A DNA stretch of 64,000 nucleotides, taken from assembly GCA_905116865.2 (NCBI GenBank), contig CAJHNH020006579.1, forward strand, positions 124,001 through 188,000. The letters run 5' to 3'. Positions 44,425 through 57,089 of the stretch are shown one piece after another (the stretch's first letter is position 1; every line of letters begins with the position of its first letter). A model generated the notes under the pieces. The model had not been told where the DNA came from, did not search any database, and was given only the letters and a program-made list of their open reading frames with translations. A program made the position numbers and the translations under genes. This DNA comes from Candidula unifasciata. Its lineage: Eukaryota > Mollusca > Gastropoda > Stylommatophora > Geomitridae.

Positions 44425-44935
44425 TCATCATCATCAAGAGCCTTGCCGACTGGCGTGGGCAATCATGCCTCTCCACAATCTGCAACTGCGTGTATCAGTT
44501 CATGTGTTGATACCCCTCCATAACATAATAAAAGACTGTCAAAAATGTTTTTACGCTGTCTTCCTCTGTCTCTTTTTCCACAGATCTTTCCAGTGGTCAC
44601 AACATGTTCCATTTGATGACCGTCTCTTTCTGATATTTGTGATAAGCTGTCTTCGAGCCTTCGCCTCTTTCAAAACATCTGGATTGCTCTTCTTAGCTGT
44701 CCAAGGAATTCTAAGGATTCTTCTGTTAAGCCACATCTCAGCAGCCTCAAGATATTGTTTGGCTTGTTTACTAATTGTCCAGGCTTTACAGCTGTAGGTT
44801 AAAACTGGCTCTATATAGCATGTGAGAATTTTTTTCATAAACTCCAATGACATTAATTTATTGCATAAAATGTTGAAGTCTGTTCCCGACAGACTCTTGC
44901 AGAAGTCTACAGCTTGAAATGCAGGTAATAAAGGA
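44425..44935 (-). mobile_element. Diverged 5'-truncated RTE copy
   Basis: Antisense. Begins at a CATCATCATC tail and encodes ILTCYIEPVLTYSCKAWTIS, then LRIPWTAKKSNPDVLKEAKA and RRQLITNIRKRRS. More diverged than the other RTE copies, with a deletion of the FFGHVMRRGK region. Confidence 0.85.
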
Positions 44936-45400
44936 AGTAGCACAGACTTCAATTATAGATGCTTTTATAATGAAGCATTCACAAATACACATTGTAACAT
45001 GCCAAATAAACACAATAAATGGAAACATTTTTCACTTTATTCACATTTTTATTAGCTTTTAATGTTTAAATATTTGGTCATTCATTAAATAAGTGCTCTT
45101 CTGAAGCTTATTTTATTTACTGCTAACCTTGTCCCTAACATTTTTTGCACTGACATTGAATAAATTCACTAGAAACTAGAAAAAAATGATGGTTTTAAAG
45201 CAACTCCTGAAATTTTTATAAATAGCCAAACAAATTCAAGATGGCCACCATAATAATGTAATATTTTTGCATAATATATATTTTCATGTGTAACAACTAT
45301 TCATTATGGTGCTCTGAAGATTTCAAAACCCTACGATTCCCGCATGAAGCACCTATTTAAAACTAGTAAACTAGGAGCAATTTAAAAAAAAAAGCAAATT
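44936..45400. other. No recognisable feature
   Basis: AT-rich DNA without repeat match. Confidence 0.4.
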
Positions 45401-45409
45401 AGACAATCT

Positions 45410-45770
45410 GGCTATCCTCCGAATAACCGAATAACGGTCCCAAATTATCAAGGCCAAGAAAATACGACAATACCGCCACCGCCAAGAGTTTCCCCCACGC
45501 CGCTTCGCACAGCGCGCAGGTGGGCTTAACTAGATGGCTGGGACTGACAAGCAAATAAAATGGAGGAAGCTGCAGGAGATGTGGTAGCTGCTGCGCGTGA
45601 GTCCCAGCCATCTAGTTTACCCCCTCAATGCCGCGCATAGCGGCGCGGGGGATACTCTAGGCATTGGCAGTATAGTCGCCGGAAGGAAGTCCGCAATTTA
45701 CATATGACTGAGGCAATGTTAGGGTATTTTCTTGGCCTTGATAATTTGAGACCGTTATTCGGAGGATAGC
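45410..45770. mobile_element. Foldback element 1, near-perfect palindrome
   Basis: The outer arms GGCTATCCTCCGAATAAC / GTTATTCGGAGGATAGC and inner arms (GATGGCTGGGACT / AGTCCCAGCCATC) leave a loop of about 55 nt containing AAGCTGCAGGAGATGTGGTA. Flanked by the perfect 9-bp repeat AGACAATCT (45401-45409, 45771-45779). Nine-base duplications suggest a Mutator/foldback-type integrase. No coding. Confidence 0.9.
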
Positions 45771-45895
45771 AGACAATCTTGCTTAATATCAATATTTGTC
45801 AATCTCATCACTCCGCACAATATGGTATATATCTTGCCAGGTTTACTGGCAAATAACCATAAATTTATATTGTGTTTACTTAAAAATAGTCAGCC

Positions 45896-46342
45896 GGCTA
45901 TCCTCAGAATAACGGTCCTGAATTATCGGGGCGGAAAATATACCCTAACAGGGCCTCAGTCATGTGTCAATTGCTCACTTCCGGGGACTATAACGCCACC
46001 GTCGAATTACGGACTTCCGGCAACTTCCGCCACCGCCGAGAGTATCCTCCGTGCCGCTCATGCGGCGTGGATTGGGGCTAAACTGGATGGCTAGGACTCA
46101 CGAGCACATAAAATGAAGGAAGCTGCAGGAGATGCGGTAGCTGCTGCTCGTGAGTCCCAGCCATTTAGTTTAGCCCCAATCCACACCGCGTGAGCGGTGT
46201 GGGTGATACTCTTGGCGGTGGCGGAAGACACCGGAAGCGCGCAATTCAAGACGATCGAAGTGCGCAATTGATACGTGACTGAGGCACTGTTAGGGTAAAT
46301 TGTCTGCCTCAGTAATTTATGACAGTTATTCGGAGGATAGCC
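45896..46342. mobile_element. Foldback element 2
   Basis: Same architecture: GGCTATCCTCAGAATAACGG on the left and TTATTCGGAGGATAGCC on the right, with AGGGCCTCAGTCA / TGACTGAGGCACT arms. The loop is in the same orientation as element 1. No clear TSD. Confidence 0.88.
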
Positions 46343-46416
46343 CGGCAGTCTTTTTATATGCTAATGAGGCCCATATTGCATAATAGAATTTTAAGTTTAA
46401 GAAATGCATATTTATT

Positions 46417-46819
46417 GGCAATCCTCCGAATAACCATCCTAAATTCTCAAGGCCAAAAATATACCCTAACAGGACCTCAGTTATATGTAAATTGCGAACT
46501 TCGGAACCTTAAATTGCAGACTTCCAGCGACTACCGCCACTGCCGAGAGTTATCTCCCATGTCGCTACATGCGGCGTGGAGAGGGGCTAAACTAGATGTC
46601 TGGGACTCATGAGCAGCAACTAACGTATCTCCTGCAGCTTGCTTCATTTTATTTGCTCATGAGTCCCAGCCATCTAGTTTAGCCCTGCTCTGCGCCGCAC
46701 GTAGTGGCGTGGGAGATACTCTTGGCGGTGATAGTAGTCCGCAATTTACATGTGAATGAGGCCCTGTTAGGGTATAATTTTGGCCTCGATAATTTGGGAC
46801 CGGTATTCAGAGGATAGCC
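46417..46819. mobile_element. Foldback element 3, loop inverted
   Basis: Arms GGCAATCCTCCGAATAACC / GGTATTCAGAGGATAGCC. The loop reads TATCTCCTGCAGCTTGCTTC, the reverse complement of the loop in elements 1 and 2. Flanks TATTTATT/CATTTATT are a possible eroded TSD. Confidence 0.88.
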
Positions 46820-47393
46820 CATTTATTCATTTATACCCAACATTTCAATGTGATACAGCCTGTAATCCATCTTTTGTCAGATTACACTACAATTTGTCTA
46901 TAGTGGTATCCTTCACTAAAAATGTTAATATCTTCTCTCAGAATCGACTTAATAGGCTTCATTGGGGTTTCGTTGGATTTGTTATTTTAATCTTTATCTA
47001 GGTACTGTACTCCAATTTTCGGATTTTAACAAAAATGCATTTACACACAGTTGGATAGGCATTTAAAAATGGTACCAGACCTCATTCAAGTCTGTACTGT
47101 ACGTCAATTCTAAGCCGGGATGTCAGTAGCAATGTCAGTTATGTTTTATTTATATACTATATTAATTATATATACTCATCATATACACTGGGTTTTTATT
47201 TATGAAACTATCACAGTTAGATTTCAGAATGTCAGTGATGAGTCATTATACTGTCGGCAGGACGAGAAACTGCCCTGGATAATAATGCTGGTTTATATAC
47301 TTACAAGGCGAACTTGGGTGCTTATTATAATGTAGGGCATGCTACAACAACAATAAATACGTTGCAACCTATCAGCTGATGTAAATACGAGAA
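46820..47393. other. No recognisable feature
   Basis: AT-rich DNA up to the left end of the old hAT. Confidence 0.4.
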
Positions 47394-47519
47394 CAGATCC
47401 CTTGCCACTTTTTTTTGGACAGAAAACATTGAACTAGGTCAAAAAATATCTAGAAATATCTAGACCTGCGCGGGAAACATCTAGAAAAATAAAATCCAAT
47501 TGAAAGTCACAAATTGCAT

Positions 47520-47868
47520 GGCTATTGATATGACTTCTTCAGCATTACGAGCCTTTGAGGTTCATTGCTGCAGAAATCACCCGCCTCTATTCAGCTCTCT
47601 GGTTGGCCTTCTCTTTCCAATTGGTGAAACCAAGTTTTTGTTTGCAGGTCTGTCTGGACATTATCTCTCCATTTCTTTTTGGTCTGCCTCGTGACCTAGA
47701 CCATTCATCTTCCTTGTGTAAACAGTTTTTACTTCTCTGTCATTCTTTCAAGATGCCCCAACCATTTTAGTCTATAATCTCTCATTATGCCAGTGATCAG
47801 TTGTGATTTAAATAGATTATGAATTTCGTTATTGCTTCTCACTCTTCATTCTCCGCTGTTTGCATTTG
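47520..47868 (-). pseudogene. LINE 3' fragment in the hAT 3' region
   Basis: The minus strand reads YRLKWLGHL-like and RQTKKKWRDNVQTDLQTKTW codons, the basic C-terminal tail of an RT-LINE. The younger hAT copy (56070-56110) is continuous across this point, so it is an insertion. Confidence 0.7.
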
Positions 47869-48137
47869 TGATGCGTTATTTATATGACTTACCCTATATA
47901 ATTATGTCCTCATCTTCACTGACGTCTGTCTCACAAGATCCGGAGAATAAACCTAATTTGGGTGATGAGGTCTAAGCTTCAGATCCAAAATGACTTTGGT
48001 ATGCTTTAGGTGTTCCAATTTCTTTTATTACACATTCAGGGAGCAGATAAGTTGAACAGCATTTTCCTACTCTCATCAGGCCAAATTTTATTGTAAAGAT
48101 AACATTTAAGAGGTCAGGTTTCATTCTGTTTCTCAGG

Positions 48138-48332
48138 TTAGATTTGATATAATTTATAGTACTGAAAACTTTTTCTTACGTCAGCATTTGAATCGGATAG
48201 TATCTTGATAGACATGGCACATTTAATAAAGAGCTCACAGAATGGACAGATTCCTGGGGTATCTTTAAATTGTCTCACTTCACTACAAAACGCTTGTTTC
48301 TGTTTAAAACACTGTTTTGTTTGTTCAGTCAA
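48138..48332 (-). pseudogene. hAT transposase, C-terminal part (old copy)
   Basis: CSEVRQFKDTPGICPFCELF followed by SDSNADVRKSF corresponds to WSEVRQFKDASSNSPFCKLF and the hAT dimerisation motif HSNADVERVFS in the younger copy (55690-55810). Confidence 0.8.
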
Positions 48333-49061
48333 CCAAGTTTATTTTTGTTAAATAACATTCTGCTTCCGGAACAAATTATCAGTAGCCCCTAAAAATGTCA
48401 TAGTTACAATATATAGGTGTGTCCTTTACAAGCTGGAGTATGTTGCTCACAGAAAAGAGTGAAATATTTTTCAATAGGCCACATCTAGATTTTCAGGAAG
48501 TCTCTGAATAATGAGATTTGGAAATCTTGACGGCGCTTTCTTAAGTTGTTCTCATTTTATGTTAACAGTCCTTTTGTTTTTAAATCATCAGTTAGTTATT
48601 CGATTGGATATCTAAATAATTTGGCTAAGGTGCACTATAGTAGGAGTTAGCGCCGCATGTTGCCGCCACGGACTGTTTAGTGTAATTGAGCTCCCAACAA
48701 AGAAAAAGAAAAAAAAAAAAAACCTCAATCACCTAACCAGTGATGGAACCCACAGTAATAGTCCGTTCTATACTCACAAATAGAGGAAATAAAAACCCCC
48801 ACCCGTCATCTCCCCTCTCCGAATGGAAGAATGTTAAATGACCCAGGCATCCGTGTCCACCCAAAGTAAACTGGACTGTAAGCAGTCTTAGTTAACAGCT
48901 TCTGTCATTAACGAATAGTTTATGATCGAATGAAGCATCGCGGGGAGGATAAATGGGACTTTATTGAAATCGGATGTATTTGGGCGAAAGGTGCAGATAT
49001 CGCAGCATAGCGTAAACCACAACACAACATGCCAACAGCCCTCTGAGGGAAAAAGAAAAAT

Positions 49062-49450
49062 TAGCACCCAGTGGGTAATCGAACACTGGTCAACCACGTG
49101 AAGGGCGAAATACGTACAACTATACTACATAAGACTGAAGAGTTTGGGTCCGATATCGCAGCCTAGCTGTAAACCACAACACAACGTGCCAACCGCCCTC
49201 TCAAGGGCTAATGAAGATTACCCGTGACATGACCAACATCACGTTGCCGCTATCGCAGGCTAGCTGTAAACCCCCAAACAGAGCGGGGGAAAGATGTAAA
49301 TATCGCAGCCTAGCTATTAACCACAACACAACGTGCCAGCCGCTTAGTTAAGGGCAAAAAAAATTAAATCACCCAGCGGACCATTGATCGCCAGTCACCC
49401 GCCTAACACGCAAAATATACAACTATGCTACCAAGGACTCAAGCATCTGC
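49062..49450 (-). repeat. Two tRNA-like modules (Helitron)
   Basis: On the minus strand, GTTCGATTACCCACTGGGTG at about 49080 and GGTAGCATAGTTG plus GATCAATGGTCCGC at 49362-49440. Equivalent to the module at 38222. Confidence 0.55.
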
Positions 49451-50397
49451 CCAATTATATCTCCCTCTCCGAATGATTGAAACATTATTATGTGGCGACA
49501 TTATTAAAAATAGTAATAGTTAAGAAATGAGAACTGTAAAATAAAACTCTACGAAGTATGGGAAAGTCAGTGCCTGACAAAATATTGTTGTTAAATTGAG
49601 CTTGGCATCCGTGTCCACCCAGACAAAAATGGGTAGCATTCATCTGTACTGAGAAGTAAATGTGGCCAGTGAAACAGCTACCACATCACCCATCGAGTAC
49701 CAGTACCACTGCTACCACTACCACCACCACCGTCACAACAATAACAAAAAACGGTCACTACTGTCTGTACAGGTCGTTGTAGATAGAGGAGTTGGCGCCT
49801 TATGCTGTCGCCACGGACTGTTTAGTTTAAGTGTGTCCACATAAAACTCCATCACCTAACCAGTGGTGGAACCCATAGTAGTATTCCGTGATTTAATTTT
49901 AAAAAAAAACAACAGTACACTATACTCACAAATAGCGGAAATAAAAACCCGCACTCATCATCTCTCCCTCTCCGAAGTTTTTAAAAGGAGTACAAAATTA
50001 TAGGTAAGAGAAAAAATTGGTAAGATCACGATAAACAAACAAAGAACGTTGCGGCAATTAGCCTTCATCAGCACATAAAGGACAACACAGTACACATACA
50101 CAAATATGCTCTAACTATGAAGTGACTACATAGGACTCTAATGTATAAAATAAATGATACTCATCTGTGTCCCGGGCGAAAAAACTTCGTACACTAAAAT
50201 GACGGTCAGCATATATATCTCCAATGCGCGGGTGAAGACGAAAAAAGGGGCGGATTGGACGCCAAGAGCATACTCTTAGTGTCTAAGGAGGGAGGGAGGG
50301 ATTGGCCTATAGGGCGTAACCGGGGTTGGGTTGTGGGGATGACATTAGTCCATCCGCATGGAATAAAAGTGGTGCCTGTGCTTACAAACAAATATCA

Positions 50398-50925
<528 letters not shown>

Positions 50926-51029
50926 GTTTAATTAACCTTGGCATCTGTGTCGACCCAAACCAAACTGGACCGTAAGCCTTCTTAGTTAACAGTTTCTGTC
51001 ATCAAAGAATAGTTTTTGATCGAGTGAAG

Positions 51030-51051
51030 CGTCGGGGGGGGGGGGGGGGGG
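51030..51051 (+). repeat. Poly-G tract
   Basis: A G-run of about 18 within Helitron sequence, like those at 541, 690, 39120 and 39640. Confidence 0.9.
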
Positions 51052-51164
51052 ATGCTAATTTGGACTGTACTGAAATCGGATGTCTTTGGGCGTAAGGCGC
51101 AGATGTCGCAACTTAGCTGTAAACCACAACACAACGGGCCAATCGTCCCTTTAGGGGAAAAATA

Positions 51165-51590
51165 AAAATTAACACCCAGCGGGGAATCGAACGCCGGTCA
51201 TCCGAGTGAAGGGCGGATTACTCGCAACTCTACTACAGAAGACTGAAGACTTTAAGTCAAATATAGCAGCCTAGCTGTAAACCACAACACAACGTGCCAG
51301 TCCCCCTCTCAAGGGCGAACGAATATTATCCGTGACATGAACATTGAGTATCACGTCGCCGCTATCGCAGGCTAGCTGTAAACCCCAAAATCGAACGGAA
51401 TAAAAGAGCAGATATTGCAGCTTAGCTATAAACCACAACAAAACATGGCAGCCACCCAGTTACGGGCCCCCCTCCCCCCCCCCAAAAAAAAAATTATTTC
51501 ACCCAGTGGGGAATCGAACCCTTATCACATGTGTAAGAGGCGAAATGCTCACAACCAGCTACGCTACTAAATACTCAAGCATTTAGTAGA
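51165..51590 (-). repeat. Two tRNA-like modules (Helitron)
   Basis: At about 51500-51585 the minus strand has TAGCGTAGCTGGTTGTGAGC (good A box) and GGGTTCGATTCCCCAC (excellent B box and T-arm). A second, weaker module is at 51170-51250. Confidence 0.65.
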
Positions 51591-51845
51591 AATGAAAGTA
51601 TATAATAATAATGTGAAGTTCAGTGTTACGCAGTCAAAGGTGGCCAATCGACTAAAAACAAATCCAGGCCGGCAACGAAATAACTAATGAAATGATCGTT
51701 GCTGGAGCTAAGTCGTTACTGGTTTCTGCAAAAGTCATACATACAAACACTCTTTGAGTCAGAGGCAACGTTGTGTGAAAATTTGAAATCAATCGATTCA
51801 GTAGTTTCCGAGTTTTAAGCTAACAAGCTCGGAAAATTAACATTT

Positions 51846-52400
51846 TTATTCATATAAATACACACACCAAGCACTTTCAGTACAGAAATGGCATTAGATT
51901 CGTCTAATAATAAACTATATTTTTTTTTTTGGTAGAAATATCACTGATCAAATCTTTTTCAAAGTAAGAAAATAAAGTATTTCTTATAATATGTATACAC
52001 CTGCTGCGATGCATATTTACGTTATCAGTAACTTTACTGTCAGAAATAGTGGTTTTGAACAAATCAATCAAATGATCACAGTTCGAAATAGCACACTCAC
52101 AACTTAAAAACACTGCGACAGATCCTTCAACTTGTGATAATCCATTATTCGGTGTAGTTCTGAAAACATATGTCAGCGGTGTAATACCTTTGAATGGAAC
52201 TGCAGTTTTATGCCTTATAAGTCTCTGCATGACTCTTTCAGTCTTGTATTTTCGCTTTAATTTCACACTTGCAGTACCTACAACGAGCCTTAGTCGTATA
52301 CTCAGGAACTGCCATCATTCAGTCTTTAATTTTGTCACCATGCAGCCACTCTTTCCGAAATTTGTGCTCATACTGTTTTACTTTTGGCATGTTGAAAGGT
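51846..52400 (-). pseudogene. hAT transposase, N-terminal part (old copy)
   Basis: Starts MPKVKQYEHKFRKEWLHGDK near 52398, then a TGA where Trp is expected. A zinc-finger-like ARCRYCKCEIKAKIQ follows, then TAVPFKGITPLTYVF, CAISNCDHLIDLFK, HRSRCIHIIRNTLF and SLLLDESNAIS, which includes the first catalytic Asp of the hAT fold. The Helitron-like DNA cuts it right after KVLGV. Confidence 0.8.
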
Positions 52401-53739
52401 TTTTCAAGGTGGAAAATTATTTTTTTTTAATCACATTAAAAAACCCACAAAATCTTCATTACAGCTATAATTCACAACACAGTGAGGAGACAGTTCAAAC
52501 AGAGTTAGGATGATTTACGCGCGCTCTTAATCATTAACGGGGCTGCCAAATTGTTGAGCGTTGACCCCAGTGAGTTCAAAGTTTAAGTAATCGCAGTCAC
52601 CCGAGACCGTCGGTAGTACTATCGAAGGTCACAAGTCACTACAATGTACGTGCCCAGACCAAAATAAAACTTGTGTAATAAATATTTTATAAAGCAATTA
52701 TTAAACTGACACTGAAAGAAAAAAATCTATAAAATATCTAACTCCAAATGAAAAACATCTAGAATTACATCTACCATCTAGACGTCAAAAATACCATCTA
52801 GATGCACTAAAAGCATTTAGATCTTAATGTAAAACATTTAAAGTGGCAACCAGTGTTGCCACTTTAGATCTTTTATATCCAAATATAGATTTTTTTCCAT
52901 TGCATTTAGATACTGTTTTTGACATTTAGATCGTAAATAGTTTTCTAGAGGCTTTTCATATATTTAGTTAGATATTTTATAGATTTTTTTTTCTTTAATT
53001 GTCAATTTAATAATTACTGTGTAAAATATTTACTACAATATTTTTGTTTTGGTCTGGCACGTACATTGTGACAACTGCCATTACTTGAACTTCGAACTCT
53101 CACTGGGGTCAACGCACAAATATCTGGCAGCCCCGGTACTGATTAATAAAAACGCGCTTAAATCATACTAACTTTGTTTCAACCGTATCCTCACTGTGCT
53201 GACTTTGCGTTTCTTTTTCATGTGATTTTAAAAAAAATTGCTCACCTTCTTATGTGGCTTTCACTTTGAAAAAACCTTTCAACATGCCAAAAGTAAAGTA
53301 TGAGCAAAAAATTTGGAAAGAGTGGTTGCATGATGACAAAATTAAAAACTGGGGATATGACCAAAGCTTGTTGTAAGTACTGCAAGTGTGAAATTAAAGC
53401 GAAAATACAAAACTCAAAGAGTCATGCAGAGACTAAAAAAAGCATAAAACTGCAGTTTCATTTAAAGATATCACACCGCTGACATCTGTTTTCAGAACTG
53501 TACTGATAAATGAATCATCAAAAGTTAAGTATCAGTCGCAACTTTTTTAATTTGTCACTGCGCAATTTCAAACTGTGACCATTTGATCGATTTGTAAAAA
53601 AATCTTGGACTAGTTCAATTTGAAAAGTGTGATGTAGAAAGTATAGTTTAGGAACTGAAGGACCTTTTAATCAGCAAACAGTTAGGCTTGAAGAATTTGG
53701 CTGTAACTGGTACTGATAATGCCTCAGTGATGGTTGGTA

Positions 53740-54756
53740 ATTTTTCAGTGTTCTCGATGTGATTTACGTGTTTTCCAGTGTTCTCTTAAGGATGAATCTG
53801 TGTCAGGTCCAGCAAATCGGCAGTGGATTTAAGAGTTCACAAAAATCTGCTCTAGAAACAATATATGAGATTAGACTTTTCATAATATTTATGGACAATA
53901 TTAATAAAATAGACATAACACCAACAGATGTCGATAAACAGGAAGACTTCAATGAGCTGCTCTTTGCCGACGATCAATGCATATTTCACAGTGATAGTAA
54001 ACAGCTGCAAGACCACATAAACCTACTACACGACAGTTGCCTCAAATATCATATGAAGATCAATACTGAAAAGACAGAGGTCATGAGCATAAGTAGAGAG
54101 CAACAGACCATCGACATAAAGATTCTAGATCACAGCCTAAAACAAGTGCAAGAATTTAAATACTTGGGAAGTATCTTTACATTCAATGGTAAAATAGACA
54201 GAGAGATCGAAGCAAGAATCCAACAAGCCAACAATGTCGCATACCAGCTTGCCCCAATTTTAAAACACCCTGCTGTCCCAGCTGAGATAAAAAGACAAAT
54301 TATAAATATAATCTTTATACCGACATTAGGTTATCAATGTCAGACTTGGACATTAACAAAAGAACACGAGAGAAGACTAACCACCTGTGAAATGAGATGT
54401 TTGAGAATGGCTGCGAATAAAACCAGAAGAGATCGAGTGAGAAACGATGTGATCACAAGAACTATTGGAACCATACCCATCGTTAAATTTATTGAGAAAC
54501 AAAGAATGAAATGGTTTGGTCACCTAATGAGAATGGAACCAACGATGCCAGCATCAAAAGCATACAACATGAAAATCGAAACACCAAGAGGCAGGAGAAG
54601 ACCAAGAAGAAGATGGATTGAAGGAGTCACGGACAACTTGAGACTTCATAACATCACGGCATATGAAGCGACTGAGCGCGCCCTGGCTCGGTTGCCGATC
54701 ATCTGATAGACTGCGACGCCTAGCGGCACAAGCAGATTTTGACAAAAGAAGAAGAA
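53740..54756 (+). mobile_element. 5'-truncated LINE nested in the hAT transposase
   Basis: Flanked by GATGGTTGGTA at 53729-53739 and 54757-54767 (11 bp, perfect). Ends in a GAAGAAGAA tail. A related fragment is at 8575-8760. Confidence 0.92.
53759..54706 (+). CDS. LINE reverse transcriptase C-terminal half, open 315 codons
   Basis: The frame includes LLFADDQCIFHSDSKQLQDH (FADD catalytic box) near residue 67, MKINTEKTEVMSI, EFKYLGSIFTFNGKIDREIE (thumb), GYQCQTWTL, then MKWFGHLMRM and a basic RGRRRPRRRWIEG near the C-terminus. It lacks the first catalytic Asp motif because of the 5' truncation, so it cannot act alone. Codon integrity over 900 bp indicates a fairly recent insertion. After the stop, LRRLAAQADFDKRRRR is encoded in another frame, so the original end was slightly longer. 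Confidence 0.85.
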   Translation: MIYVFSSVLLRMNLCQVQQIGSGFKSSQKSALETIYEIRLFIIFMDNINKIDITPTDVDKQEDFNELLFADDQCIFHSDSKQLQDHINLLHDSCLKYHMKINTEKTEVMSISREQQTIDIKILDHSLKQVQEFKYLGSIFTFNGKIDREIEARIQQANNVAYQLAPILKHPAVPAEIKRQIINIIFIPTLGYQCQTWTLTKEHERRLTTCEMRCLRMAANKTRRDRVRNDVITRTIGTIPIVKFIEKQRMKWFGHLMRMEPTMPASKAYNMKIETPRGRRRPRRRWIEGVTDNLRLHNITAYEATERALARLPII

Positions 54757-56439
54757 GATGGTTGGTATAAACAATGGCGTTTATGCCAAGTTGAAGGAAG
54801 CTAACCCATCGTTAATACTTACAAAATGTATGCGTCATTCATTGCAGCTAACATTATCACATGCTTCATCTAAATATTTACCAAGGAATTTGGAATACCT
54901 TATTGCTGAAACACTTTACTGGTTTTCCAAATCATTTGTCAGACAACAGCAATACAATGCATTATATACAGCCTTGAATGATGGTTCCACACCACCGAAA
55001 ATTCTGTCAGATTGCAAAACTAGATGGTTATCAATTTAACCAGCTGTTGAAAGAATTATGAAGCAATGGCTGAAGTTGAAGATACACTTTGAAATAACCA
55101 GACAAATTAAAAGTGCTACACAGCTGAAATACAATATGGAATGTACAGTGATGACAAAAATGTGTCATTCATTCTCTTTTTATAACCTATTCTAATGGAA
55201 GTGCAAAAAGTTAATAAACTGTTCGAATCTAAACTTGTTGATAAAGTTAAATTACTTGATGATCTCACCTTGCTATTTCACTTGGTAAAAGACTGGTGTC
55301 GCCAACTTCTAAAGCTGATTTGCTTACTTGCACTATAGAGAGCTATTTTGCTCCTAAGCCACACCTTGGATATTAAATCGAATCAAAAATTGATGATTTA
55401 AAAACAAAAGGACTGTTAACAGAGAATGAAGAGAACAACTTAAGAAAACGCTGTCAAGATTTCCTTATCTCATTATTGAAGCAGAGACTTCCTGAAAATC
55501 TAGACGTTTTGAAAAATATTTCACTTTTTTCTGTGAGCAACATACTTCAGCCAATAAAGGACATACCTAAATATTGTAAAGTTATGAAATTTTTAGGGGC
55601 TACTGATAATAGTGTCGCGGAAGCAGAATATCAGTTAACCAAAATAAAGTTAGCTGAATGGACAAACAAAACAGAAACTAAAGCGTTTTGGAGTGAAGTG
55701 AGACAATTTAAAGATGCCTCATCAAACAGTCCATTCTGTAAGCTCTTTAAAGTGCCATGTCTGCCATGATGCTACCTCACTCAAATGCTGACGTAGAAAG
55801 AGTTTTCAGTGCTAGGAATTATATCAAATCTAACCCAAAAAAAAAAAAAAAGGATGAAATTTGACCTCTTAAATGCTATCGTGCCATTAAAATTCGGCCT
55901 GATGAGACTAGAGAAATAAGCCTACTGTTCCACTTATAAAGAAATTTGAACAGCTAAAGCATACCAGAGTCATTTTGGATCTGAAGCTTCAACTTCATTA
56001 TCCAAGCTAAGTTTATCCTGTGGATCTTGTGAGGCAGACATCAGTGAAGGTGAGGACATGATTATGTAGGGTAAGTCGTAACAAAAGCTATGTAATTTTT
56101 GACTTTTTCAATTTGGATGTTTTTTCTAAATCTTTTCCACGCAGATTTAGATCTTTTTAGATATTTTTTGGACACCGTTTTGGATACTTTTTGTCAAAGA
56201 AAAGTGGCAACACTGGTGGCAACACTGTACACAAAAATCCTCCATTAAAAACAACGAAACGAAACATTTTATCGCCAAGATAGTTTGAACGAAGTGAATT
56301 ACATACATGAATTACATTTTTCACGACCAGAAGTTAATATTTGTTGAGAAATATAATTTGTTAGTTTGTATTAAAATATTTAACTTATTAGGGAGATCTT
56401 TTTTGTAAGTCGTATGTTACATACAATGTTTGTAGAGGT

Positions 56440-56838
56440 ACCTTCTTCATGAAAATGCACCCGCTTACTGGGAGGTAGATGTACAAGAATTTTTGGCTCT
56501 AAAACTAAAACTACTAAAATTAGTGTGTGTTCTCAACCATGCACCCTACTTCCCAGATTTGTCTCCCTCTGATTATTTTCTATTCCCAAAACTAAAGTTA
56601 CATTGCAAGGACGCTTCTTTGATGACAATGATGACATCCAAAGGGCCGTAGCATCGACTTCAAGAGCCATTTTATTAACAGAAGAACTATAGAGGTAGTT
56701 CCAGTGTTTGTTAGATTGTGCCACTCGCTGTATCAATGCACAAAGGGCTTACTTTGAATAAAATACAGGTTATATCTTCAACTGTTGATGATTTTTATTT
56801 TTATGGAATTAGTCTTATTACTTAATTGTGGGACCTTG
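56440..56838 (+). mobile_element. Mariner 3' fragment
   Basis: Encodes VCVLNHAPYFPDLSPSDYFL (the last catalytic Asp region) and GRFFDDNDDIQRAVAST. The right TIR, inverted, begins CAAGGTCCCACAATTAAGTA, followed by TA (56839-56840). Same family as 834-5117. It shows the uninterrupted target sequence of the RTE insertion there. Confidence 0.88.
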
Positions 56839-56931
56839 TATATCTAAATGAGCTGAGGTAAACTAGTATGCGCAAAGACACATGAACACAAGTACACAGT
56901 TTACCCAACTATTTTATAACATTTGTAAGAT

Positions 56932-56937
56932 TTTATT
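56932..56937 (-). promoter_or_regulatory. AATAAA after candidate terminal exon
   Basis: A minus-strand AATAAA about 155 bases past the stop at 57090, at a normal 3' UTR distance. Confidence 0.4.
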
Positions 56938-57089
56938 GAATCAGTCTAAACAAAAATAAATGGATGGTACTGATCTTGCAATCATAAAAGATAATAGTAA
57001 GTGATGGTAATGAGTCAGTCAAAGAGTTCAGTACATGCATACAATATAAGAGTGAGGATGGTGTTACGATGATAATAATTTATATGAAC

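Larger units (their letters stand above)
53284..55865 (+). pseudogene. hAT transposase of the younger copy, broken
   Basis: MPKVKYEQKIWKEWLHDDK begins at 53284. A frameshift leads to ACCKYCKCEIKAKIQNSK (zinc-finger-like). The segment holding SLLLDES in the old copy is deleted. LAVTGTDNASVMVG is cut by a LINE, and the frame resumes INNGVYAKLKEANPSLILT and CMRHSLQLTLSHASS (hAT core). It then passes FWSEVRQFKDASSNSPFCKL to the dimerisation motif LTQMLT/HSNADVERVFS. Several shifts and stops make it inactive. Confidence 0.85.
52851..56215 (+). mobile_element. Younger hAT copy inserted in the TIR of the old copy
   Basis: Starts CAGTGTTGCCACTTT and ends AAAGTGGCAACACTG, a perfect 15-bp TIR. Flanked by a perfect 8-bp TSD GTGGCAAC (52843-52850, 56216-56223), and that 8-mer is itself part of the family TIR. 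Without the nested LINE it is about 2.3 kb. Confidence 0.93.
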
